Origin: Tsukamurella conjunctivitidis
GTDB lineage: Bacteria; Actinomycetota; Actinomycetes; Mycobacteriales; Mycobacteriaceae
NCBI RefSeq assembly: GCF_007858475.1
Contig: NZ_VIGX01000005.1
Location: forward strand, 62,001-126,000
Direction: 5' to 3'
DNA length: 64,000 nt
This document shows, one piece after another, positions 54,075 to 62,124 of the stretch. Position 1 is the stretch's first letter. Every line of letters begins with the position of its first letter. Under the pieces are notes generated by a model. The model was given only the letters and a program-made list of their open reading frames with translations, ran no database searches and was not told the origin of the DNA. Both the position numbers and the translations under genes were made by a program.

Positions 54075-54995
54075 ATGTCCGATCAGCCCTACCAGCCGAC
54101 CCTCGCGCAACTGCGCGCCTTCGTCGCAGTGGCACGCTCGCGCCACTTCGGGACCGCGGCGACGTCGCTCGGCGTGAGCCAGCCGTCGCTATCCCAGGCG
54201 CTGGCGTCGCTCGAGGCGGGACTCGGTGTGCAGCTGGTGGAGCGCAGCACGCGCAAGGTGCTGATCACCGAGGCGGGGATGGCGCTGTTGGAGCAGGCCT
54301 CGGTGATCGTCTCGTCCGCCGCGGAGCTGGTGAGTTCGGCGGCCGGTCTCACCGGGGAGCTCCGCGGCACGCTCCGGCTCGGGATGATCCCGACGGTCGC
54401 CCCGTACCGGCTGCCCCGCCTCCTGCCGCAGCTCCGGGCGGAGGTGGAGGACCTGGCGGTCACCGTCGTCGAGGACCAGACGGCGCGCCTGCTCGACGCC
54501 CTCCGCTCCGGACGGATCGACGTCGCCGTCCTCGCGTTGCCGGTGCACAGCGCGTCCATCGCCGAGATCCCTCTTTACGACGAGGAATTCGTTCTGGTCG
54601 TGCCGCCCGGGCATCCGCTCGCGGGCCGCGACGACCTCACCGCGGACGACCTCTCCGGCCTGCCGCTCCTTCTCCTCGATGAGGGGCACTGCCTGCGTGA
54701 CCAGGCGCTGGACCTGTGCCGGCAGGCGGAGGAGGGCGTCGGTGTCATGGGCGACACCCGCGCCGCCTCGCTCGCCACGATCGTGCAGTGCGTCTCCGGC
54801 GGCCTCGGCGTGACGCTGCTGCCCGAGCCCGCGGTCGCCGTCGAGCTCCGCGGCACCGACCTGGCGACGGCGCGGTTCGCCGCGCCCGCGCCGGGCCGGC
54901 GGATCGGCCTCGCCTACCGGGCCTCCAGCGCGAAGACCGAGGGCTTCACCCGCCTCGCCGAGATCGCCCGCGCCGCCGCCGAATCGCCCCTGTGA
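54075..54995 (+). CDS. oxyR: OxyR-like LysR-family peroxide sensor
   Basis: A 306-residue LysR-type regulator. The HTH is HFGTAATSLGVSQPSLSQALASLE (24-47). In the effector domain GHCLRDQALDLC supplies C206 and C215, the same nine-residue spacing as E. coli OxyR C199/C208, with the conserved GHCL context. These cysteines form the redox switch. No ahpC or katG is adjacent, which is unusual for actinobacterial oxyR. The nearest redox gene is the AhpD-like one 232 bp upstream. Confidence 0.88.
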   Translation: MSDQPYQPTLAQLRAFVAVARSRHFGTAATSLGVSQPSLSQALASLEAGLGVQLVERSTRKVLITEAGMALLEQASVIVSSAAELVSSAAGLTGELRGTLRLGMIPTVAPYRLPRLLPQLRAEVEDLAVTVVEDQTARLLDALRSGRIDVAVLALPVHSASIAEIPLYDEEFVLVVPPGHPLAGRDDLTADDLSGLPLLLLDEGHCLRDQALDLCRQAEEGVGVMGDTRAASLATIVQCVSGGLGVTLLPEPAVAVELRGTDLATARFAAPAPGRRIGLAYRASSAKTEGFTRLAEIARAAAESPL

Positions 54996-55016
54996 CCTCA
55001 CAGAATCCGGCGTAGC

Positions 55017-55264
55017 ATGGCCCCCTGCGACCCGCCCGCACCTCCAGTCGCTGGGGGAGTGGGACGCCTTGAGGTAGGACTCGTCGTCGTACACGGAGAT
55101 TCAGGTGGGGGCCCGACTACTGGATCGTCGATCTCGACGGCACCGACGTGCGTCTCGAGATACTCACCCTCGTCGACGGCTGGTACGAATCATCCTCGTA
55201 CACAGGCGTCGCCGAGACGGCGGAGCCCTTCGTCGTCCGGCTGGACCTCGATGCCCTGCGCTGA
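55017..55264 (+). pseudogene. Decayed Uma2-family endonuclease fragment
   Basis: Pieces of an Uma2 (DUF820) protein are visible in different frames within 250 bp. An N-terminal-like SLGEWDAL is at about 55052-55075, then LVVVHGDS at 55080-55103 in another frame, then an in-frame C-terminal part from 55115 to the stop at 55262-55264: DYWIVDLDGTDVRLEILTL, GWYESSSY, and EPFVVRLDLDALR. Intact Uma2 proteins are about 190 residues, so over half is missing. Uma2 genes are multi-copy and restriction-endonuclease-like. Confidence 0.6.
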
Positions 55265-55268
55265 GCGC

Positions 55269-55274
55269 TAGCCT
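55269..55274 (+). promoter_or_regulatory. -10 hexamer TAGCCT
   Basis: TAGCCT ends 6 nt before ATG 55281, a leaderless start for the cysteine-hydrolase-like gene. Confidence 0.55.
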
Positions 55275-55280
55275 GGGCGC

Positions 55281-55850
55281 ATGGCTTCCGACCGTTCCGT
55301 CCTCCTGCTCATGGACTATCAGCGCGGCATCGTCGACGGTGCCGAGCGCGCCGGCGCGGCCGCGCTCGGGTCCGCCGCACGCGCCCTGTCGTCGGCGCGG
55401 GACCACGGCGTCCCCGTGGTGCACGTGCGCGTGGCCTTCCGGCCCGACTACCCCGAGATCCCACCGACGAACCGGGCTTTCGCTCCGATCCGGGAGGGCG
55501 GCGACTCGATGACCGAGGTGTCGCCGCTGACCGCCATCGTCCCCGAAGTGGCGCCGCTGCCGGGGGAGCCCGTCGTGGTCAAGCGCCGGTTCGGAGCGTT
55601 CAGCGGCAGCGATCTGGACGTCGTCCTGCGCGGCCTGCGGGCCGACCACCTGGTGCTCGCGGGCATCTCGACGAGCGGCGTCGTGCTGTCGACGGTCCGC
55701 TACGCGGGCGATCTCGACTACCGCCTCACGGTGCTCTCCGATGCGTGCGCCGACCACGACCCCGAGGTGCACCGCGTGCTGGTGCGCAAGGTCTTCCCGC
55801 GCCAGGCCGAGGTGCTCGCCGTCGACGAGTGGATCGAGTTCCTGGGCTGA
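55281..55850 (+). CDS. Isochorismatase-family protein lacking the catalytic cysteine
   Basis: A 189-residue cysteine-hydrolase fold protein. D12 (LLLMDYQRGI) and K101 (VVKRRFGAFSGSDLD) of the Asp-Lys-Cys triad are present. The nucleophile position in the AGxxTxxC motif reads AGISTSGVVLST, with Val134 where cysteine is expected. It cannot act by the normal thiol mechanism, so it may be a binding protein or use another chemistry. The remaining structure (YRLTVLSDACADHDPEVHR) is well conserved, which argues against simple decay. Confidence 0.88.
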   Translation: MASDRSVLLLMDYQRGIVDGAERAGAAALGSAARALSSARDHGVPVVHVRVAFRPDYPEIPPTNRAFAPIREGGDSMTEVSPLTAIVPEVAPLPGEPVVVKRRFGAFSGSDLDVVLRGLRADHLVLAGISTSGVVLSTVRYAGDLDYRLTVLSDACADHDPEVHRVLVRKVFPRQAEVLAVDEWIEFLG

Positions 55851-56579
55851 TCAGCGGCGCGGCCGCTTGCCGGGCCCGCCCTTCGTCGCCCCCGGCTTCT
55901 TCCCGGCCGCGGCGCGCGCCGCCTGCTTGGCGAGCGTCTTCTCCCGCGCGGTGCGCTTGGGGGCCGGTTCCGCGCGGCCGCGCGAGGAGCCGGCCTTCCG
56001 TCCGCGGACGACGCCGATGAACTCCGCGACCGCCTCGGCCTGCTCACCCTCCGGGACCGCGAGCACCACGGGGGAGCCGGGCGCATCGGTGATGGGCCGG
56101 TAGGTGAGGTCCTTGCGATGATGCAGCCGGGCGAGCGACTGCGGCACGATGAGCGCGCCCAACCCGGCGGCGACGAGCTCGATCGCGGCCTCCGTGGTGT
56201 CCGGCCGATGCTCGACCGGTACGCCCGGGGCGCCGTCCCAGCGCAGGGCGTCGTCGCGGGGGAGCACGGTCGGCTCGTCGTCGAGATCGGCGGCCGTGAG
56301 CTCGTCCGCGGCGGCCGCGTGGTGGTCCTTCGGCACGACGGCGACCACCTGTTCCTCGTACAGCGCGATCGTCGCGAGCCCGTCCGTCTCCGCGGGCAGG
56401 CGCAGCAGCGCCAGGTCGACGGCGCCGTCGCGAACCGCGCCCGCCGCCTTCGCGGCCTCGACGGGGACGAGGACGAGACGGACGTCGGGATGCCGCTCGC
56501 CCCAGATGCGTGCCCATTTGGCGGGCGTGGCGCCGGGGACGTAGCCGAGCCGTAGGTCCGGCGGGAGCGATGAGGTCAC
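55851..56579 (-). CDS. Stand-alone LysR-type substrate-binding domain with basic tail
   Basis: A 242-residue protein with a LysR_substrate domain (about 8-190; LRLGYVPGATPAKWARIWGERHPDVRL, GLATIALYEEQVVAVVPKDH) and no helix-turn-helix. The last 45 residues are Lys/Arg/Ala/Gly-rich (GRAEPAPKRTAREKTLAKQA... to GKRPRR), resembling histone-H1-like DNA-binding tails. The protein could therefore contact DNA through its tail instead of an HTH. It is divergent from DUF5997, with both starts leaderless within a 29-bp gap. Confidence 0.85.
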   Translation of the reverse strand: MTSSLPPDLRLGYVPGATPAKWARIWGERHPDVRLVLVPVEAAKAAGAVRDGAVDLALLRLPAETDGLATIALYEEQVVAVVPKDHHAAAADELTAADLDDEPTVLPRDDALRWDGAPGVPVEHRPDTTEAAIELVAAGLGALIVPQSLARLHHRKDLTYRPITDAPGSPVVLAVPEGEQAEAVAEFIGVVRGRKAGSSRGRAEPAPKRTAREKTLAKQAARAAAGKKPGATKGGPGKRPRR

Positions 56580-56585
56580 GGCATG

Positions 56586-56591
56586 AGATTA
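56586..56591 (-). promoter_or_regulatory. -10 hexamer TAATCT of the LysR-effector gene
   Basis: On the minus strand, TAATCT ends 6 nt before GTG 56579. Its opposite-strand partner -10 begins 5 bp away. Confidence 0.55.
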
Positions 56592-56595
56592 CCGA

Positions 56596-56601
56596 TAGGC
56601 T
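56596..56601 (+). promoter_or_regulatory. -10 hexamer TAGGCT of the DUF5997 gene
   Basis: TAGGCT ends 7 nt before ATG 56609, a leaderless start. Its close packing with the opposite promoter should make the two mutually exclusive. Confidence 0.55.
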
Positions 56602-56608
56602 GGTCGGC

Positions 56609-57001
56609 ATGAGCAGGCCGAACGCACAGTCCATGAAACCCGCGACCGCGGCGAAGAAGCTGGACGTGTACCTGCCCGCCACGCCGGCCCAGTTCCAGGA
56701 GAACTCGATCACCCGCGACGAGTTGGCGGCGCTGCAGGCGGAGCCGCCGCAGTGGCTGCAGGACCTGCGGAAGAACGGGCCGCACCCGAAGAACCTCGTC
56801 GCGGCCCGTCTGGGCGTGTCGATCTCGGGCCTCCAGCGCGCCGGAGTCGATGCGGCGATGACCTCCGAGCAGATCGCCGCTCTGCTCGCGGATCCGCCGC
56901 AGTGGCTGGTCGACGAGCGAGCGGGTCTCGATGCGGTGCGCGCCGAGGAGCAGCGCGTCGCCGAGGCGCGCGCGGCTCGTAACCGCCCCCGGCGGAAGTA
57001 G
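56609..57001 (+). CDS. DUF5997 family protein
   Basis: A 130-residue protein with the DUF5997 pattern: KPATAAKKLDVYLPATPAQF, TRDELAALQAEPPQWLQDLRKNGPHPKNLVAARLGVSISGLQRAGV, and a second EQIAALLADPPQWLVDERAG. The two PPQWL motifs suggest an internal duplication. AARLGVSISGLQRAG resembles a helix-turn-helix. The C-terminus is basic. Function is unknown. It often neighbours the LysR-effector protein, which suggests the two work together. Confidence 0.88.
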   Translation: MSRPNAQSMKPATAAKKLDVYLPATPAQFQENSITRDELAALQAEPPQWLQDLRKNGPHPKNLVAARLGVSISGLQRAGVDAAMTSEQIAALLADPPQWLVDERAGLDAVRAEEQRVAEARAARNRPRRK

Positions 57002-57159
57002 GTCCGCGGCGGCTGCAGGCCGAGCCGCGCTCCGCCGCACGGGCGGACCAGCGCACGGATTCCTCCGATCGGGCACCGGCGCACGCGCTCATGTGTACGC
57101 TGTGAACATGACGCGCCGCCCCAGGCGCGCCGTGGAGACACCGGAGAGAGTGAGCCGCC

Positions 57160-57627
57160 ATGTCCGAGCAAATGTCCGCCACCCGAGTCATCCCCGCCAG
57201 CCCCGAGCGGGTCTTCGCCGTCCTCGCCGATCCGGCGCACCACCAGGACATCGAGCCCACGGACTGGGTGCGCACAGCGGTGGACTCCGCCCCGCTCGAT
57301 CACGTCGGGCAGATGTTCTCGGTGAACATGTACCTCGAGCAGGCGGGCGGCGACTACGTCATGGAGAACAAGGTCTCCGCCTTCGAGCCCGGCCGCACCA
57401 TCGGCTGGCTGCCCGGCCAGACCCCGGCCGGCGGCGAGTGGGAGGCCGGCGGCTGGTGGTGGCGGTACGACCTGGCACCGTCGGGCGACGGCACCGAGGT
57501 CACGCTGACCTACGACTGGACCGACACTCCGCAGTCCTTCCGGGACTTCGTCGGCGCCATGCCGCCGTTCCCGCCCGAGTATCTCGATCAGTCCCTCGCG
57601 GGCCTCGATGCGGTGGCTCGCGGCTGA
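57160..57627 (+). CDS. SRPBCC-family (START-like) protein
   Basis: A 155-residue polyketide_cyc2-type SRPBCC domain that binds hydrophobic ligands. The typical start TRVIPASPERVFAVLADPAHHQDIEP and the final helix with YLDQSLAGLDAVARG are present, along with a Trp-rich strand (GGWWWRYDL). No catalytic role can be named. The gene ends 1 bp before the stop of the convergent helicase gene. Confidence 0.87.
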   Translation: MSEQMSATRVIPASPERVFAVLADPAHHQDIEPTDWVRTAVDSAPLDHVGQMFSVNMYLEQAGGDYVMENKVSAFEPGRTIGWLPGQTPAGGEWEAGGWWWRYDLAPSGDGTEVTLTYDWTDTPQSFRDFVGAMPPFPPEYLDQSLAGLDAVARG

Positions 57628-57628
57628 T

Positions 57629-60124
57629 TCAGCCCGCCACGACTTCGACGTCCACGAGCGCGACGTCGCCGCGCTCGTCGGACGCGGGCAGGTCGACGAC
57701 GGCGGTGATCGCCCAGCCGTGGTCGCCGTCGGGATCGGCGATCGTCTGGCGCACCCGCCACGCCCGCGGCATCGAGGTGTCGAGCGAGAAGAGCTGCGGC
57801 CCACGGGCGTCCGCGCCGGTGAGGATGTCGTCGTACTCCTCGTAGTAGTCGTCGAACGCCGCGTACCAGTCGACGCCCGGGTCCATCGCGTCCAGCTGGT
57901 CGTACTCCTCCTCGGCGACGAGTTGGACACGGCGGAACAGTGCGTTGCGCACCATCACCGCGAACGCCCGCTCGTCCGAGGTCAGCGACGTGGAGCGCCC
58001 GATCTCCGGCGCGGAGGCGTGGGCCTGCACCGGGTCCGGGGAGGTCATCTCCTCCCACTCGTCGACGAGCGAGCTGTCCACGTACCGCACGAGCGCGCCG
58101 AGCCAGGCGATGTAGTCGTCGAGCTCGGGTGTGCGGGCCGTTTCCGGGACCGTGTGCCGCAACGTGCGGAAGGCGTCCGAGAGGTACCGCAGCACCGCGC
58201 CCTCCGACCGGCCGAGCTGGTACTTCGAGACCAGGTCGTTGAAGGTCATGGCGCGTTCGATCATTTCGCGCACCACCGATTTCGGCGAGAGCTCGAACTG
58301 CGTCACCCAGGCGTGTCCGGCCGCGTAGGTCGCGAACGCGGGGACCAGCAGGTCCTCCAGCGGCTTCGGGTAGGTCACGTCCTCGAGTAGTGCCATGCGC
58401 TCGTCGTAGTCGATGCCGTCGGCCTTCATCTCCGCCACCGCCGCGCCGCGCGCCGCGTTCTGCTGCGCGCGGAGCACCGGCCGGGGGTCGTCGAGCACCG
58501 ACTCGATCACCGAGATCACGTCGAGCGCGTAGTCGGGTTCTTCGGGGTCGAGGAGCTCCAGCGCGGCCAGGGCGAACGGCGCGAGGGGCTGGTTCAGGGC
58601 GAAATCGGGCTGCAGCTCGACGGTGAGCCGCGCGTGCCGGCCGTCCTCGTCGGGCTCGGCGAGCCGCTCGACGACGCCGCCGGACTCCAGGCCGCGGAAC
58701 AGAGTGATCGCGGTGCGGATGTGCCGCAACTGATTCCGACGCGATTCGTGGTTGTCCTCCAGGAGGTGCCGCATCGACTCGAAGCAGTTCTGCGGCCGGG
58801 CGATCACGTTGAGGAGCATCGAGTTGGTCACGGAGAACCGGGAGGCCAGAGGCTCGGGATCGGCTGCTACGAGTTTCTCGAAGGTCGCCTTGCCCCACGA
58901 GACGAAGCCCTCGGGCGGCTTGCGGCGCTGGACGCGTTTGAGTTTGGCCGGGTCCCCGCCCGCCTTGGCCTCGCGGCGCGCGTTCTCGATCTCGTGGTCC
59001 GGTGCCGCCACGACGACGGTGCCCATCGTGTCGAATCCGGCGCGCCCGGCGCGGCCGGCGATCTGGTGGAACTCGCGCGCCCGCAGGTGGCGGGTGCGGT
59101 TCCCGTCGAACTTGGTGAGCCCCGTCAGGTAGACGGTGCGGATGGGCACGTTGATGCCGACGCCGAGCGTGTCGGTGCCGCAGATGACCTTGAGCAGCCC
59201 GTCCTGGGCCAGCTTCTCCACGAGGCGCCGGTAGCGGGGGAGCATGCCGGCGTGGTGCACGCCGATGCCCGAGCGGATCAGCCGTGAGAGCGTCTTGCCG
59301 AAGCCCGTCGTGAACTGGAAGTCCCCGATCGCCGCCGCTATCGCGGCTTTCTGCTCCTTGGTGGCGAGCGGCAGTGACATCAGTGCCTGCGCCCGCTCGG
59401 CCGCCGCCTGCTGGGTGAAGTGCACGACGTAGACCGGCGCCTGGTGGGTGGTGACCAGCTCGACGATCTGATCCTGGACGGGCATCGTCGAGTAGGAGAA
59501 GTGCAGTGGTACCGGGCGTTCCGCTCCGGCCACGAGTACGGTCTCGCGCCCCGTCCGCCGGGTGAGGTCCTCCTCGAAGAAGGACGTGTCGCCGAGCGTC
59601 GCCGACATCAGGACGAACTGCGCGCGGGGGAGCTCGATGAGGGGCACCTGCCACGCCCAGCCGCGATCGGGCTCGGAGTAGTAGTGGAACTCGTCCATCA
59701 CCACCTGCGCGATGTCGGAGCCGGCGCCCTCGCGCAGCGCGACGTTGGCGACGATCTCGGCGGTGGCGCACACGATCGGCGCGTCGGCGTTCACCGCGGC
59801 GTCGCCCGTGACCATGCCGACGTTCTCGGTGCCGAAGACCTCGCACAGGGCGAAGAACTTCTCGCTGACCAGGGCCTTGATCGGCGCGGTGTAGTAGGTG
59901 CGGCGGCCCTGCGCGAGCGCGGCGAACTGGGCACCCATCGCCACCAGGGACTTGCCGGAACCGGTGGGCGTCGCGACGATCACGTTCGCGCCCGAGCACG
60001 CCGCGATCAGTGCCTCCTCCTGGGCGGGGTACAGCGTGATGCCGCGATCCTCGGTCCATTCCAGGAAGGCCTCGAAGACCGCGTCGGCCGTCGGATCAGC
60101 CGGCAGCAGGTCGATGAGGTTCAC
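57629..60124 (-). CDS. Ski2-like DEAD/DEAH-box RNA helicase with DUF3516
   Basis: An 831-residue superfamily 2 helicase. Walker A ATPTGSGKS (near 50-58), motif II DEFH (near 135-138), SAT motif LMSATLGD, and motif VI HQIAGRAGRAGFDT are intact. The roughly 400-residue C-terminal region matches DUF3516, found with actinobacterial helicases of this type. It is related to HelY/Mtr4-like helicases but shorter. Probably acts in RNA processing. The GTG start has a leaderless -10 (TAGAGT). Confidence 0.9.
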   Translation of the reverse strand: MNLIDLLPADPTADAVFEAFLEWTEDRGITLYPAQEEALIAACSGANVIVATPTGSGKSLVAMGAQFAALAQGRRTYYTAPIKALVSEKFFALCEVFGTENVGMVTGDAAVNADAPIVCATAEIVANVALREGAGSDIAQVVMDEFHYYSEPDRGWAWQVPLIELPRAQFVLMSATLGDTSFFEEDLTRRTGRETVLVAGAERPVPLHFSYSTMPVQDQIVELVTTHQAPVYVVHFTQQAAAERAQALMSLPLATKEQKAAIAAAIGDFQFTTGFGKTLSRLIRSGIGVHHAGMLPRYRRLVEKLAQDGLLKVICGTDTLGVGINVPIRTVYLTGLTKFDGNRTRHLRAREFHQIAGRAGRAGFDTMGTVVVAAPDHEIENARREAKAGGDPAKLKRVQRRKPPEGFVSWGKATFEKLVAADPEPLASRFSVTNSMLLNVIARPQNCFESMRHLLEDNHESRRNQLRHIRTAITLFRGLESGGVVERLAEPDEDGRHARLTVELQPDFALNQPLAPFALAALELLDPEEPDYALDVISVIESVLDDPRPVLRAQQNAARGAAVAEMKADGIDYDERMALLEDVTYPKPLEDLLVPAFATYAAGHAWVTQFELSPKSVVREMIERAMTFNDLVSKYQLGRSEGAVLRYLSDAFRTLRHTVPETARTPELDDYIAWLGALVRYVDSSLVDEWEEMTSPDPVQAHASAPEIGRSTSLTSDERAFAVMVRNALFRRVQLVAEEEYDQLDAMDPGVDWYAAFDDYYEEYDDILTGADARGPQLFSLDTSMPRAWRVRQTIADPDGDHGWAITAVVDLPASDERGDVALVDVEVVAG

Positions 60125-60132
60125 TCATCTCA

Positions 60133-60138
60133 CTCTAC
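60133..60138 (-). promoter_or_regulatory. -10 hexamer TAGAGT of the helicase gene
   Basis: On the minus strand, TAGAGT ends 8 nt before GTG 60124. Confidence 0.4.
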
Positions 60139-60157
60139 GGGCCGCGATCGTGGCCGC

Positions 60158-61126
60158 TCAGCCCAGCTCCTGGGCGGGTGCGGCGACGGCGACGCCGGCG
60201 GCCGAGCGGAGCCCGTCGCGCAGGTGCGTCCGCGCCAGCCGGGCCGGGGTCGTCGACGTCAGGAAGTCCGTGAGCACGGCGAGGAAGCGATCCGGGGCCT
60301 CGGTCATGGGGAAGTGCCCGACGCCGTCGAAGACCTCCACCCGCGCCGCGGGCAGCGCCTCCCGGAGGACCTCGGCGTGCGAGGCGGGGATGATCGAGTC
60401 GTCGGCGCCCCAGGCCACGAGCGTCGGCACCTCGGCGGTCAGGTAGCAGCGGTCCCGCATCGTCACCACCTGCCCGCGCAGGTCCACCACGGACCGCAGG
60501 GTCCGGGCGAAGGCGTGGGGGGACGCGGTGTTCGGCATCCGATCGAGCGCACGGAGCAGTTGGGCCGCGTCGGGGCGCACGGGGCTCGGCACGGCCGCCG
60601 CCGCGAGGAGTGCGGCCGCCAGGACCTGCTTGGCGCCCGGGAGGGCGGTGAGCGCGACGACCTGCTCGGCGAAGGGCAGGGAGAGGAGCCGCAGGAGCGG
60701 CGAGACGTCGTGATCCACCCCGCCGGGCGCGACGAAGGCGATGCGCTCGACCATCTCCGGGAATTGGTAGGCGAACTGCCCGGCGACCCCGCCGCCCAGC
60801 GAATGGCCGACGATCGAGACGCGCTCGATACCCAGGTAGCACAGCAGATCGCGCATGCCGTTGGCGAACGCCGCGACCGAGTAGTCGGCGCGCGGACGGT
60901 CGGAGAGGCCGTGTCCGAGCAGGTCCGGGGCGATCACGGTGAACCGGTCGGTGAGCGGCGCGAGGACCAGGTCCCACACCAGCGAGTTGTCGCCGATGCC
61001 GTGCAACAGCAGGACGGCGGGTCCGGTACCGCCGATCCGGTAGGCGCGACGGTGGCCGTGGATCGTCGCGAAACACAGGTCGGGTACGTACGGGCGCGCC
61101 CGGAAGGGCAGAACGTCGGAACTCAT
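60158..61126 (-). CDS. Alpha/beta hydrolase, tandem paralogue
   Basis: A 322-residue alpha/beta hydrolase. The oxyanion motif LLLHGIGDNSLVWD (near 39-52), nucleophile elbow GHSLGGG (S near 108), D in VAWGADDSIIP, and H in GVGHFPMTE complete the triad. It is a clear tandem paralogue of the gene just upstream; both share IHGHRRAYRIGGTGPA. GAGGAGG sets the ATG at 61126. A palindromic operator lies between the two genes, so this copy may be regulated separately. Confidence 0.9.
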   Translation of the reverse strand: MSSDVLPFRARPYVPDLCFATIHGHRRAYRIGGTGPAVLLLHGIGDNSLVWDLVLAPLTDRFTVIAPDLLGHGLSDRPRADYSVAAFANGMRDLLCYLGIERVSIVGHSLGGGVAGQFAYQFPEMVERIAFVAPGGVDHDVSPLLRLLSLPFAEQVVALTALPGAKQVLAAALLAAAAVPSPVRPDAAQLLRALDRMPNTASPHAFARTLRSVVDLRGQVVTMRDRCYLTAEVPTLVAWGADDSIIPASHAEVLREALPAARVEVFDGVGHFPMTEAPDRFLAVLTDFLTSTTPARLARTHLRDGLRSAAGVAVAAPAQELG

Positions 61127-61140
61127 CGCGGCCTCCTCGT

Positions 61141-61159
61141 CACTGACGTCTCGTCAGTG
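61141..61159. promoter_or_regulatory. Perfect 19-bp palindrome, TetR-type operator
   Basis: CACTGACG (61141-61148), TCT, and CGTCAGTG (61152-61159) form an uninterrupted operator-like inverted repeat. It lies 15 bp before the ATG of the downstream hydrolase. The TGACG/CGTCA arms resemble TetR-family sites. No tetR gene is adjacent. Confidence 0.55.
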
Positions 61160-61194
61160 TGGGCGGGCGTGATTACGGTCCGGGCCTTCGCCGG

Positions 61195-62124
61195 TTACGC
61201 CGGCGTTTCGGCCTCGGCGTCGAGGTCGGCGTCACGACGCAGCGCGGTCTGCAGGTCGGCCACGGTGAGCCGCGCGGGCGCGGTCCCGTCGATGAAGTCG
61301 GTCAGTACCGTGAGGAACCGCTCCGGGTCGCTGCGGAACGGGAAGTGGCCGGCACCGTCGAAGATCTCCAACCGCGACGACGGCAATGAGGCGTGCAGCA
61401 GGTGGGCGTGCTCGACGGGGATGATCGGATCGTCCGAGCCCCACACGACGAGCACCGGCACCGTCTCGGCGACGTACGTGCGGTCGAGCATCGTCACGAC
61501 CTGCCCGAGCGGGTCGACGACCGCGCGCAGGGTTCGGGCGAAGGCGCGCGGGGTGCCGGCGTGCGGCAGGCCGGCGAGGACGCGAGCACATTCGGCGTTG
61601 TCGATGAAGAGCCGGTGCGGCACGCGGCCGAGCAGCTCCAGGGCGGCGCTCGCGATGGGCACCGCACCGGGGAGGGCGAGCGAGCGGATCGCGATCTCGG
61701 ACAACGGCAGCGAGACTGCGCGGAGCACGGGGGAGACCGAGCGCGTGACGCCTCCCGTGTTGACGAAGACGAGGCGCTCGACCATCTCGGGGTACTGGTA
61801 GGTGAACTGGCCGGCGATGCCGCCGCCCAACGAGTGCCCGACCAGGGTGGCGCGCTCGACGCCCAGATAGAGGAGAAGGTCGCGCATGGCGTTCGTGAAG
61901 GCGGGCAGCGAGTAATCGGCGCGCGGGCGCCCTGACAGGCCGTGCCCGAGCAGGTCGGGCACGATCACCGTGTACCGCTCGGCGAGGCGGTCCAGGATCG
62001 GCTCGAACGTCGACGAGTTGTCGGCCATCCCGTGGATGAGCAGCAGGGCGGGCCCGGTGCCCCCGATCCGGTAGGCCCGGCGGTGGCCGTGGATCAGCGC
62101 GACGCGCTGACGCACCTGGGTCAC
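61195..62124 (-). CDS. Alpha/beta hydrolase (Rv2715-like)
   Basis: A 309-residue alpha/beta hydrolase with LLLIHGMADNSSTFE, nucleophile GHSLGGG, Asp in VVWGSDDPIIP and His in GAGHFPFRS. GTG 62124 overlaps the PAC2-gene stop as GTGA, so the two are translationally coupled. In mycobacteria a hydrolase (Rv2715) also adjoins the PAC2 gene. The substrate is unknown. Confidence 0.9.
   Translation of the reverse strand: MTQVRQRVALIHGHRRAYRIGGTGPALLLIHGMADNSSTFEPILDRLAERYTVIVPDLLGHGLSGRPRADYSLPAFTNAMRDLLLYLGVERATLVGHSLGGGIAGQFTYQYPEMVERLVFVNTGGVTRSVSPVLRAVSLPLSEIAIRSLALPGAVPIASAALELLGRVPHRLFIDNAECARVLAGLPHAGTPRAFARTLRAVVDPLGQVVTMLDRTYVAETVPVLVVWGSDDPIIPVEHAHLLHASLPSSRLEIFDGAGHFPFRSDPERFLTVLTDFIDGTAPARLTVADLQTALRRDADLDAEAETPA

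Noticed and set aside
55017-55094. Minus-strand frame with YDDESYLKASHSPSDWR as a protein end
   Set aside because: It is the complement of the Uma2 relic and has no support on its own strand.
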